Assembly: GCF_964355755.1 (NCBI RefSeq) | Contig: NC_092672.1 | Coordinates: 21,760,501-21,824,500 of the forward strand | From: Antedon mediterranea | Lineage: Eukaryota; Echinodermata; Crinoidea; Comatulida; Antedonidae | DNA: 64,000 nucleotides | Direction: 5' to 3' | In this document: positions 13,301 to 23,511 of the stretch, in pieces | How positions within the stretch are numbered: the first letter of the stretch is position 1 | Layout of the letters: each line of letters opens with the position of its first letter | Translations under genes and position numbers: made by a program | The notes under the pieces: generated by a model | Database searches by the model: none | The model's input: the letters and a program-made list of their open reading frames with translations, nothing else | Told to the model about the DNA's origin: nothing

Positions 13301-14195
13301 AAAATTGTTATGAATTTGTTTTAATATAAATTTTATTAATTTTTTGTAAGTCAATTCAATAAGTATATAATATAACACAAATAATAAAGATCTTAAAATC
13401 TATTAAACTGTATAAATGTTAAGTTTGCATTTCTTATGTACTGTATTGATTTTCAGATTCATTGTTTTTCACATTGATATGATTTGTTAGGTTCTTGGTA
13501 TTCTGGCATCAGCCAAACCTTTACCCATTTTAATTCTATGACAGGCTTGAGCTATCCAGGGAGGTATAAAAATGGTCATGGTATTTCTAAAAACTGTCCA
13601 TTTGATCTAACAACTTTAAAAAATGAAACAAATATGGTTCAAAAAGATGTCTACAATTAAATTGTCCATCTTCTTTTTTATCAGATTCAACTCAAGATTA
13701 ACATTGTTACAATCAATATTTAGACTAATATGCTACACTTACAAGAACTTGCAAACTCAACCACCACACCATAGAGCAATGAACTATTTCTTTGCTCAAT
13801 TAACATAATGAAGTTACTTAAACATGCCCCTGAAAGTAAAAGTTTGTATGCCAAACCTTAAATAATTTAATATTTAAAAAAATGTATATAAATAAAACTA
13901 AAATGTGATTGATAATTTAAATACCAGCAACAACATTTTGACATTAAAATTGAAATAATACAAAATTGTATAAAAGTATATAAATTATAACATAATTATG
14001 ATATTAATAAAAAATTGTATACAAAAGTAGAAATCAAATTCAGAAAACTAATTTGACTTGGTTGCATTGCATATGATTATGCAGTAAATAGTTGCAAATT
14101 GATTTTTGTAAAGTAACCCTCTGTATAAATTACATAACAAATGAATATGCGCAACTGTAAGATATAACCAATATTGTATGTATTTCATATTATAG
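10356..14195 (+). other. Intron between ankyrin exons a and b (3.84 kb)
   Basis: It begins GTACTT and ends in a pyrimidine-rich tract with ATTATAG. It contains a 76-bp tandem duplication (10800-10948; AATGTAAAGTTTAGCAGGCT twice, each followed by an AACTCTC...GAGAGTT stem). It also carries the 11325-11390 segment shared with the element at 4741-4800, a triple 15-bp repeat of CCTACATAAAATTCC (12014-12060), and the short palindromic element at 12098-12176. No other exon is apparent; the weakly ankyrin-like string at 12560-12600 is treated under rejected items. Confidence 0.75.
12098..12176. mobile_element. Short palindromic MITE-like element (GGCCC...CTGCTGCC type), copy 1
   Basis: The left end is GGCCCCGTTTCTGCTGCC followed by AAAAATATACCGTATATATA. 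The right half is its approximate inverted complement, with repeated ACGGTATAT words, and ends at TTTTTTGGCA without the outer CAGCAGAAAC part. The same outer sequence occurs in complete form at 50347-50423. That makes this a truncated member of a tiny palindromic TIR family. No coding capacity. Confidence 0.55.
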
Positions 14196-14294
14196 AATGG
14201 TTGGACAGCTTTGCATTATGCTGCATCCTCTGGAGAAACAGGCTGTTGCAGCCTGCTGGTGAATGCAGGAGCAGTTGTCAATCTATCAAACAAA
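14196..14294 (+). CDS. Internal exon encoding one ankyrin repeat (exon b)
   Basis: This is a 99-bp exon bounded by ATTATAG and GTAAGT, both good splice consensus. The frame, phase 0 on both sides, gives 33 residues beginning NGWTALHYAASSGETG and ending NAGAVVNLSNK. It is a near-canonical ankyrin repeat: G-TALH-AA, LL, then the GA-VN hairpin loop. It joins in frame to exon a, whose last residues are NHQNE. The pair therefore reads as consecutive repeats of one ankyrin domain. TALHYAA is closer to the ankyrin consensus than exon a. The role would be protein-protein binding; the compartment is unknown because no flanking domain is visible. Confidence 0.92.
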
Positions 14295-16073
14295 GTAAGT
14301 CATCTTCATTATTATTTATTTACATTTTTAAATATATAACATTTTATTTTTTAATTATAATGGTCTTTTGGGTAATAATATTTAATTTTAATGTATAAAA
14401 CTTCATTGATGCTGAAATTGGCATAATTTGAAGATATTCAATATATATTTTTTTCTCTGATATTTAATCATAAAAATTGCTATGACACTACATTAACATT
14501 TTGTCATGTATTTCCATTGAACAATTAAAACAATGAAAATGATAGTGCCAATTTTACTTAACTAAACTACAGCAACAAGCTATATGCACAATTGAAATAT
14601 ATCATCCTTATTCCAAAGTGTTAGATACAGTAATTTAAACAGTTTTGTGAACACTACAACTTCACAAAATTTCAATTTTTCTTTAGATCATTATGATTTT
14701 GTATAATCTTAAAAGTTCAGTTTTTAACCAAAATGATTTAATAATTTCTGAAACACTATGATTCTACCTATATATCACATAGAGGTACAAATGATCAAAG
14801 ATGCTAGTTGATAGACATATAGACTGTATTCATTTATTTTATAATTATCATCATACTCATTTGCCATACTCTCCTTTAACAACATCACCACCAACTCCAA
14901 CCACCTCCTGGTTATAGTCACCACCACCAATCCCAAGAATGATGATGCAGAATTTGGTTGAGAGCTAAAGTGATCTTTTAATACACACCACAATTATAGT
15001 TCTTTGTTATTAAGTTGTAATTATTTTTTCCATATAAGATACAGATAGTATATCTGCCACATTTATTCTTTCTTTATACTCAGGATTAACAAACATAAAT
15101 AAAACTGAAATAGCGGCACAAATATAATTTTGTAAGTTATTTACCGTAGCTAGTTTTTAACAAATCACCTTACATAATAATTACAGTATCAAACCACCAT
15201 TACAATGTCATACAAAATTTGTAAAAATAAACAAATCATCATTAGCATAACTAGGTGATAATTGATCCATTGTAATATTTTTAGTCTATTAAAAAAAATG
15301 TTTATGTCTTAACATTTATTTAAATATACATACACACATAGTAAATTATAGTTAACAAAAAATAAATGGAAATTGTTTAACACTAAACAACCTACATTAG
15401 AGGTGAAATACCACTAAGAAACACAAGAAAGCTGAACTTAGACTTAAATGTTCTACACAACTGTAACAAGTTCAGAGTGTATCCAAAATTGAACATTATG
15501 AAATATTTTAGACCACTGACAATGGTGATGACCAGTGCTTTGCAAAGTCTGCAGTTGCACTTTTATCATGTTTTATTCATTCATATTTATCTCCATCATC
15601 CAACTTTATCAATCAAAACTTTTTTGAGGATAAACATACAGTAGCTATATGTAAGGTTCAACTTTAATAATTTTAAGTTTAACATTTTAACATTAATGTT
15701 AAAAGATTACTTTTAAAAGAACTTATATAGACAAATTTCAAATTTCAGTACAAGCTATTTAACAAAAATATATATGCCAAGTTATTGTAACATAACTTTA
15801 TATTTTAATCAATGGATGTAAATGAGTTTGCATTATATAAATGTATTACAATTGTTTATAAACTCTTCATTGTTGCAGATCTATTTTAGTACAATCTTTT
15901 TTTTAAACTAATATTGACCTTGGTTCATCCTTGTTTCAGTTGGATATGGTCCTATCTTTTCAATTTACATTCATGTTCACGGAGTAAATTAACATTTATC
16001 TATTAAGATTAATTCAATAAATTAAAACTATATCCCATAACAATTTTCCTATGAATAAATAGATGGAATTATT

Positions 16074-16290
16074 ACCTCCGCCAAGGAGGTTATATTTTCA
16101 CCCATGTATGTTTGTGTGGGTGGGTGTGGGTGCGCGTGTGTGTGTGTCTGTGAACAGCCTGAAGGCCACAGTTTTCATCCGATTCTCACCAAATTCGGCC
16201 ACAATGATCTATGCCCCAAAAGCTTGGACGAGTCCGATTGTAAGGGGAAAAGGTCATAGGTCAAGGTCACAACTAATAAAAAACTATTTT
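16074..16290 (+). mobile_element. Interspersed repeat headed by ACCTCCGCCAAGGAGGT
   Basis: The block starts with the near-palindrome ACCTCCGCCAAGGAGGT (16074-16090). It then runs through a GT-rich tract (16105-16150) into AGTTTTCATCCGATTCTCAC and AAGGTCATAGGTCAAGGTCA (16250-16269). From general knowledge, sequences of this form (ACCTCCGCCAAGGAGGTTAT, then a possible-hit-by-farmers-like TTTTCACCAAATTYGG segment) are high-copy repeats in many aquatic animals. The right-hand terminus is not identifiable here, so the end coordinate is approximate and the superfamily is left open. Confidence 0.5.
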
Positions 16291-16799
16291 AGTGCCTAGA
16301 GACCACAGTACACATATGGCTGAATGCATAACAACATTACTATAAGCCCAATGACTGGGAAACCTTTAATATGTGGCTTACCTTTCATTGGTCATGCTTT
16401 ATAACAACTTACCTTAAACCCCTGCGTTAGCGGCTGAGGTAACACCAACCCAGCGAATGCTATGCAGTCCAAATAGATACTCATTGTACCCACAGCATAA
16501 AATATCCTTAAACAGCACGGCAGCGTGAATAGGACATCTTTCTAGCATGTGGCTACTAGTTGATTCCACTGACTAAATAGTGCTAATGTGGTCCCATGCC
16601 TTCTACTCTCTATGTATAAAGACCCAGGTATCTGTGTCCAACAATAATTTCCAACCACCAATAGTTTTGATAGTTCAAACACTGAATTATTTAATATTTT
16701 AAATAAACCCAAATAAATTTACACTATCTAGTATTTTTGTAAAAAACTAATAAAATATGCACTTAATGTTAATTTTCCTTTTACCCAAACCTTGTATTA

Positions 16800-16985
16800 T
16801 TTTAGATAAAATTATGGAGATTTCATTTACAGTATTGTGGTACAAAACTATGGAACAATCAAGTCCTTCTGTTTCTGAATTATTTCTTGTAGATGTTAAA
16901 ACATTGATTAGTTTTATAAACTACACCTTTTCACCTTCTGTCAATTATATAAGAATGTATTTATTCTGTTACTGACATTCAATGA
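16800..16985 (+). pseudogene. LINE reverse-transcriptase C-terminal scrap
   Basis: The words CGTKLWNN (from about 16835) in one frame and SSPSVSELFLVDVKTLI in the next resemble the yGaklWNsLP..ir-s-s-Fk..lk ending of LINE ORF2 proteins. One frameshift is needed to join them. It is short and degenerate, and no 3' tail is obvious. I include it because the same type of ending appears at 3420 and near 50440. Confidence 0.3.
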
Positions 16986-17989
16986 TTCATGTTTCTCCTT
17001 CATCTAATGTTCTAGCAGTATTGTTATAATGTTTTTTTATTGAGAATTGTCCTATAATTTCACACATAAATTAATTATTCCCTGAGATTTGAAATCAAAA
17101 TAAAATGTACATTGACTTATTTAATAATTGCCCTGATTTAATGCACAACTATTAATTTAGATTGTATACTGGCTTTTTCTTTTTATCCAAATGTACATAT
17201 GAAAAACATAAGCACTCATTTTGAGGGCTTGTGATGAGTTTAAAATCAAATAACAATATTATCAAGTTAAAGTTCAAAACAATTTTGTTGTAATGGTCAA
17301 ATGAATACAAAACAGAAAATATATTTAGGTTACATTAATTTGTTTAAAAAGTAGCATGAAAACATAAAGTGAATTACATGAATAAAGGTAATAACTATAC
17401 AGGAACCAAAACTTAAAATAAATAAATAAAATCAACAGAAATATAGACAATAGCATATTATTTTATCAGAAAAGTAGTTGGAGAGATAATTATTTTCAAT
17501 TATTATACAAAAGTCTTTCTGATTAGAAACAAGGGTTGAATCAAGACAATTCCACCTACTGTATATTTGGGGTAAAACATTATTTTTTGTTTAAAATAAT
17601 TGCCAAACTCTGCAATCATCCAAAAAACATAGCAAACCTCATTTAACCAACATAAACGTGATTGAATTAGTGTACAACTCACTTGGTTTGTCAATTGACA
17701 AATTTAAATATATTTTTGTTAAATACTTAATTTTGTGGTTAAGCATCATTTTTTCGTTTAAAAACAATATTGATAAACCTTCACCGCCCCAAACAATGTT
17801 ACAATAATGTATAAGTAAAACATTTTATTTTAATTTCTTTAGAATACTAATATATTTAGATATTTTATTTGAGAAAAATTTTTGGCAGCCAATAATCTAA
17901 TTAAAAGACCAAGGAATGATACTTCACTTTTTTCAATTAATTTTCCATTAAAAAAATATAACAATTGTTGTGTCCCGTAAGTTCACTAA

Positions 17990-18570
17990 TAGAATTAGTT
18001 TTAGTCGTATTAATTAATAATTAGTTTGTAGTGAACAATTTACTAACTTACTTAACTTTAAATTTAAAAAGTTCAACAAGACAATATTGTTATTAAAATG
18101 TAAAGTTGTATTATCTGCATAAAAAAATTTGTCTGAAAGATTTACTAATTATTAATTTGAAATAATGATTTCGATCTGTAAAATATCTTTTAAACCAATC
18201 TAAGAAAATACCATAATGAAACAACTTGAAAATATCATGGTTAACAACATCAAAAGTTTTTGATAAATCTAGAAAAGTACTTTCAAAAGCAGTATTAACA
18301 GAATTAGTGAGTTCAAGAAAAGCATGACAAGTGGTATTGTATGCATACATTTTTTATTATTTTTTTGAAAAAATGGGTAAAATTAAGATTGGTATAAAAG
18401 TATCCGTTTTTAAATACAGGATTTACATTTAATATGATTAGGTACAGAACCCATCATGAATGATTAATTAATGGCGTATGTGAGATGGCTTATAATTAAT
18501 GGAGCAACCTTTTTAAGAATCATGCTCTTTACTAGAATTCAAATTATTAATTATATTAAGCACTTCTGTT
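17990..18570 (-). pseudogene. Non-LTR retrotransposon reverse transcriptase remnant
   Basis: The minus strand carries reverse-transcriptase landmarks in the correct order. First is an ILKKVAPLI / GSVPN segment (about 18560-18437). Then comes PVFKNG (18420-18400). A window follows with AFLELTNSVNTAF and then FLDLSKTFDVVNHDIF (about 18275-18228), followed by YGIFLDWFKRYFTDRNHYFK. The FLDLSKxFDxVNHD block is RT motif A and keeps its catalytic aspartate. The match is to the CR1/Jockey-like group. Several stops and frameshifts interrupt it, and the downstream YADD motif is not found, so it is dead. It lies within the intron before ankyrin exon c, antisense to that gene. Confidence 0.75.
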
Positions 18571-18904
18571 TCAGATATAAATGAGAGGCTATATGGGAGG
18601 TGGTAATTAACAGATTAGGTCTTTGCCATTTTAGAATATAGAATTACAGAGTTTTACAAATGTGGCTATACTTTTTATCTTGAAATATTTGAACTTTTAT
18701 GAATTTTTAAAATTTTATGCTAATGTTTACTAAATTTATTTAGGTGGGGTGGGTAGAGGGGTGTCATCAATAGTTGTTTTAGTGTTTTGGTTTTTTTTTT
18801 AACTTCAAAAAGTATATAAAAAAATGTATCCAACATTAGGATTAACTGTACAGTTTAGACGAATCAGTTTGAGAAAGATCAAAGCAAAATGCACCTATAT
18901 CTGT

Positions 18905-19637
18905 AATTCAGTATCAATGGTCAAGAACGTCAACCTTATTGAAAGTTAATCATAATCAATTATTTTTGAAATAGGTAAAGGATCAGAGATGTCTGAATTG
19001 TAATACCTGATAAAATATCAAAATTTGTAGGCCTATAGAGTATCATGGTGTGACATCACAATGATAGAGGATGCTGCATGGTTGCTAGCCAAACAAAAAA
19101 TGCGTTCAACGGTACTATGTTGATAAACTGTAAAGATTTGTATTTTCTAATATTTTTGAAATAGGTAAATGATCAGAGATGTCTGAATTGCAATACCCGA
19201 TAAAATATCAAAATTGGTAGGCCTATGGTTTGTGTAAAAATAATCAATAAGTTCTGCATTTTTTTTTGTAATTGTCATCAGTCGTAGGGAAAAACGTACA
19301 ATAGTTGATAAGATAATATAAAATAATTATTAATTATGCTTATTAAATTTGATTAAAACAATAGTAAATTCTACCACAATATTACAAAATCTTCATGATT
19401 TAAATCTTGAAAACAATTAATTTATAATAACAGCAAAATGTTCCGTGTTATTGTTGACTTGTAAATAAAGCCAATTATAGTTGTTTTATTGATTTATAAA
19501 AAGCGAATCACATATAGTTCTTTTTTCAATAATAACTCTGATAATATTTTGTAATAAAAAAAAAATAGTAATTGTGTTCTGGAATGTTCGTAACATTTTT
19601 ATTTAAATACATTATGCGTATGACAAAGATGGTGATT
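18905..19637 (+). repeat. Dispersed repeat R1, copy 2
   Basis: This is the second copy of the 270-890 repeat, in the same orientation. It has an internal duplication of its own: the GGATCAGAGATGTCTGAATT segment occurs at about 18975 and again at about 19170, with unrelated sequence in between. Homology stops exactly at GTGATTTG, where the left foldback arm begins. Copy 1 continues into other sequence at that point, so this junction looks like an insertion or rearrangement breakpoint. Confidence 0.7.
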
Positions 19638-20205
19638 TGCAGCACAGATTGAAAAAAAAATGGATCGAATTTCTGTTATGAGTATACAGTACTTGCCTTT
19701 ACGACGCCTGAGGGAATAGACACTTGTGGAACAGAGATTGGAATGTTCCATTCATCGCAAATCAATACATTTGTATAAACGTATATTAAATTTATCAAAA
19801 TAGTATTTTTTAAAGAAAAGCGGCCTGTCTTCAACATTATGATGCTGTACTCGAGCTGTTCAACCGGTTTTCAGCCATTAAAAACAATTATCGTAAGAGG
19901 AGATAGGAAAATGCGAAGCATCCTCGTATTATCGTCTGCGGGTATTTTTCAAGACGGACATCCATTAGTCAGTGTATACCACGATCGAAAAACACCCCTA
20001 TTTGGGGCAAATCGTTGAACCTAAATTCGTTTTAATCGTCAATAACTAATTATCTAACTAAATTTAATTAGTAAACAGGGTTACATCAGGTGGTTAAAAT
20101 CAGTACCGAAAGTACGAACTAACTTTATATACCATCGAGTAAACATTCTAGAAATAACGCGCGATTTACCAAATTTTGCCCTTACGTAAATTTATATATA
20201 GATTA
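19638..20205 (+). mobile_element. Foldback-type repeat, left arm
   Basis: This 568-bp block, beginning GCAGCACAGATTG and ending TTATATATAGAT, is the near-identical inverted counterpart of 21597-22163. Shared landmarks include CTCGAGCTGTTCAACCGGTT, GGAGATAGGAAAATGCGAAG, CACCCCTATTTGGGGCAAAT, GTTACATCAGGTGGTTAAAA and GTACCGAAAGTACGAA. A third, 5'-shortened copy in this orientation is at 28111-28428. No transposase frame is present. Its inner end lies only 39 bp before ankyrin exon c. Confidence 0.85.
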
Positions 20206-20244
20206 TGTGAAATATAATAATCTCTATGTGCTTAATAATTTCAG

Positions 20245-20343
20245 AATAAAAGATCACCCTTGTCTTATGCTGCCCAACTTGGTCACAGCAGCACATGTAT
20301 GTTCCTGATTGAGGCAGGAGCAGATGTGAATGTTGCAGACGAG
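20245..20343 (+). CDS. Internal exon encoding one ankyrin repeat (exon c)
   Basis: This is a 99-bp exon between AATTTCAG and GTAAGT, again phase 0 on both sides. It encodes 33 residues beginning NKRSPLSYAAQLGHSS and ending EAGADVNVADE. It is a full ankyrin repeat with the S-PLSYAA helix, LI helix and GADVN loop, and continues exons a and b in frame. The acceptor lies 39 bp from the left foldback arm, and the exon sits inside the 1.39-kb spacer between two opposed arms. Transcribed arms could pair around it and make it prone to skipping; because it is a whole number of codons and phase 0, skipping would remove one repeat cleanly. The splicing effect is inference; the exon itself is well supported. 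Confidence 0.9.
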
Positions 20344-21596
20344 GTAAGTCATGCACACTTGTATTTAAGTGTCTCAAGTAATTGTATAATTTTAACGAAA
20401 TATTTAACTTTTTTTTCCAATTTAAAAATTTTAGATTAATTTTTCATAAAATCTTCAAATTGGAGTAGTAAATATCTTTAATGTAATAATTTTGTCTGAT
20501 TTAATGTTGTAATTATAGATACAAAATCTTTACTCATCTTAAACCTTACATTATTTTAATGATTTACATTAATACATATACAACAAATACAATACATTAG
20601 TTTATATTTTGTAATGACAGTTTTGCCAACTTATATAATTGTGGCACATTTCAACAAATTATTCAAACATTAATTTATCCACAAAATATCAATGATTAAA
20701 AATAAACTTAAAACTCTAATCGTGCCTTAAGTTGATCATTGACACTATTTTAACTAAAATAAATACCGGTAACTTAAATTTAAAGTTTAGTTAGCAAAGT
20801 TCAAAAGGATGAACTAAAACACCTAATAAAAACCATAAAAGAGGCTATATGAGGATGCTTGTTTTTCTTGCCTTATCATTATTGAATGAATGTTATTGAA
20901 TTGAATTCACAGCCTACACATACAATAATATACAATAATGACAAAATTTGATGTTTCAATTAAGTTTAACTAAAAATGAAAAACTACAATGTGTATTCCA
21001 TGCGTACTGTACACCCATTTTTTATTGTTGCAAAGTTTCAAAATGACGCAATGAACTTTACTCCGTCCATTGGATTGAATGTTAAATTGACCAAATATAA
21101 GTCCCGATAATGAACAGAACAGAGTATGCTCAGTATACTGTGCATAAGCATGCGCAGATTAATATGTTGTGTAGATTACCGTCCCCCTTCGTCTACCGTC
21201 CTGTCATAATGTCACTAGTAGGTTTTATTGTAAATTAACAGCACACTACGTGCAACAGCTAATACAGTAGTACTAATGTCGTGGTACGTGAGACCATGCC
21301 CGGATTAATTTGGAAGTTTCTCCCCGCGTATCAAGCGTGCGAGGCTTGGCTCAAATGAATGCAATATCAAGACCAACAGAAAGACAACAAGTTGTTGATT
21401 GCCGTTACCATACCATTTATTGTGTACAAATCAACGGCACTCAGAAAATAAAGAGAACGAAGGAAAAAGCCCTGCAAATATACAAACAAGCGTTACATAA
21501 TTTCAATAACAGTCAGTTTATAACTTCACTTTACCACTGTATTACCACTATACTTAAACACACTGTGTACAAACTGGTTATCATTAAGAACAATCT
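20344..21596 (+). other. Intron after ankyrin exon c, spacer between foldback arms
   Basis: It starts with the donor GTAAGT. It is AT-rich, with a more GC-balanced part at 21180-21480. The phrase GCACACTACGTGCAACAGCT at 21241-21260 recurs almost exactly near 49694, so part of this stretch is repetitive. The 106-residue open frame at 21310-21630 lacks an ATG start and runs into the right arm, and I do not regard it as a gene. Confidence 0.55.
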
Positions 21597-22163
21597 ATAT
21601 ATAAATTTACGTAAGGGCAAAATTCGGTAAATCGCGCCTTACTTTTAGAATTTTTACTCGATGGTATATAAAGTTGGTTCGTACTTTCGGTACTGATTTT
21701 AACCACCTGATGTAACCCTGTTTACTAATTAAATTAAGTTAGATAATTAGTTATTGACGATTAAAACGAATTTAGGTTCAACGATTTGCCCCAAATAGGG
21801 GGTTTTCCGATCGTGGTATACACTGTCTAATGGATGTCAATCTTGAAAAATACCCGCCACAAAAATTCGAGGAGGCTTCGCATTTTCCTATCTCCTCCTA
21901 CGATAATTGTTTTTAATAGCTGAAAACCGGTTGAACAGCTCGAGTACAGTATCATGATGTTGAAGACAGGCCGATTTTCTTTAAAAAATACTATTTTGAT
22001 AGATTTAATATACGTTTATACAAATGTATTGATTTGCGATGAATGGAACATTCCAATCTCTGTGTCGTTCCACAAGTGTCTATTCCCTCAGGCGTCGTAA
22101 AGGAAAGTACTGTATACTCATAAGAGAAATTCGATCCATTTTTTTTTCAATCTGTGCTGCAGA
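21597..22163 (-). mobile_element. Foldback-type repeat, right arm (inverted)
   Basis: This is the inverted copy of 19638-20205, full length, ending CAATCTGTGCTGC. The two arms differ at scattered positions and by small indels, so they are old enough to have diverged. No target-site duplication is evident outside the two arms: the left flank is GGTGATTT and the right flank is AGAGGTTGG. It is therefore unclear whether the pair is one foldback element or two separate insertions. Confidence 0.85.
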
Positions 22164-23507
22164 GGTTGGATATAATTTTTTTTAAACGGATAATGAGCTG
22201 GTGCTAGCGTTTTCAGTCGCCGTATATTATGTACAAATCTTTATTATTGCAGTTAAACCACCCATATCATCACCCTTCCCTCACTGGCATTAGTAGCTTT
22301 TGTAATGTAAAGCCATAGTAGAGCCTGATAGGCCTACGGTGCATCATATGCCCTAAACGCAAAACAACTTTGGTGGGTAGGGTAGGAACCAACTTAAGTA
22401 TGAATTGGCTCTAAGAAACAACTGAAAACCAACAATTGGTCTCATTTTGTGACAAGTTTCTCTTTCGGAAGTAATTCACAGGGTGCTAATTTTAGTTGAG
22501 TACATAAATCAGTGTCTATTTATTCGTTTCTGTAAACGACATGTATTATTGTACGTACATTTGAAATTTTCAGTTTTTTAACGCTGAAATTATTATGTAT
22601 TCGAGAACCATCTGTGGGCACGACCTCGCTTCGCTTCGCTCGCGTACCATCTAGTACAATCAATTAAACGTCATTTCAAATGATTAATACCTGAATCAAC
22701 TTGAATGATGTATTTACTAACTAAGAACGAAAGATCGTACAGCAATCAACCATTTCTCTATAAATTGAAGTAAAGATTTGAGAACATTATTTGCTTTATT
22801 TAAGTTGTATGCATGCAATTTAGTATAATAAATTAACAGGCAATGATCCGTCATGTAATATAATTCTTTTTACTACTTACAATGGTAACTTCAACAACGG
22901 CTTAATAATATATATATACAACACGGTAACAAAAATCACATCTTCCTGTGTTTGCAACAAAAGCTTTTCTGACGCGCAGACAGAAAAACCAGGTAGTTAA
23001 CCAAAACATCACCTATATGCAAATGCGCCAAACACAATGCTTGCAAAACAACTAGCAGCAAGACACTTATATGCAAATACGCAGAACGCACACGAACAAC
23101 AACTGATCCATGATACTAATCATTGTCAGTATTTTCATTTTTGTTGTAAATGTATAGTCAACAGAGACCTCTTAGAATCAGGCTTCTGAGTCATGTCAGT
23201 CATACATTCTACTCATTCACCCTTTACCAAAAATTTGGGATTTTTAAAATGTCTTTCTTTCCATCATATATATTCATTTAGGACTGACAATTTCATTCTT
23301 ATAGTTTCATTCTACTGTAAAACAATAATACTCTCTTTGTCATTACATTCATCCTCTTACATTAACATTCAAATTAATTCAGAATAAACATATTTGGATG
23401 ATGAAGCCTAAAAAAAAAAAATCAGAATAACTAAAATACAAATAAATTTTGATTTTTATATACATTACTTATACTACCTTTTATAGGTATAAAACATACA
23501 GTGCTAG
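22164..23507. other. Non-coding stretch
   Basis: I see no exon, RNA gene or clear terminal repeats. The local feature of note is a CpG-containing run with CGCTTCGCTTCGCTCGCG at 22627-22644. Small open frames here have no recognisable content. Confidence 0.5.
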
Positions 23508-23511
23508 TTAA

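Larger units (their letters stand above)
14295..17989 (+). other. First part of the intron between ankyrin exons b and c
   Basis: It opens with GTAAGT. The sequence is largely AT-rich. The recognisable items are the palindrome-headed repeat at 16074-16290, a LINE scrap near 16800-16980 and, just beyond, the reverse-transcriptase remnant at 17990-18570. I find no additional ankyrin-type exon, and the small open frames here have no recognisable relatives. Confidence 0.6.

Noticed and set aside
21310-21630. 106-residue open frame between the foldback arms
   Set aside because: It has no ATG start, no known domain, and it overlaps the right arm.
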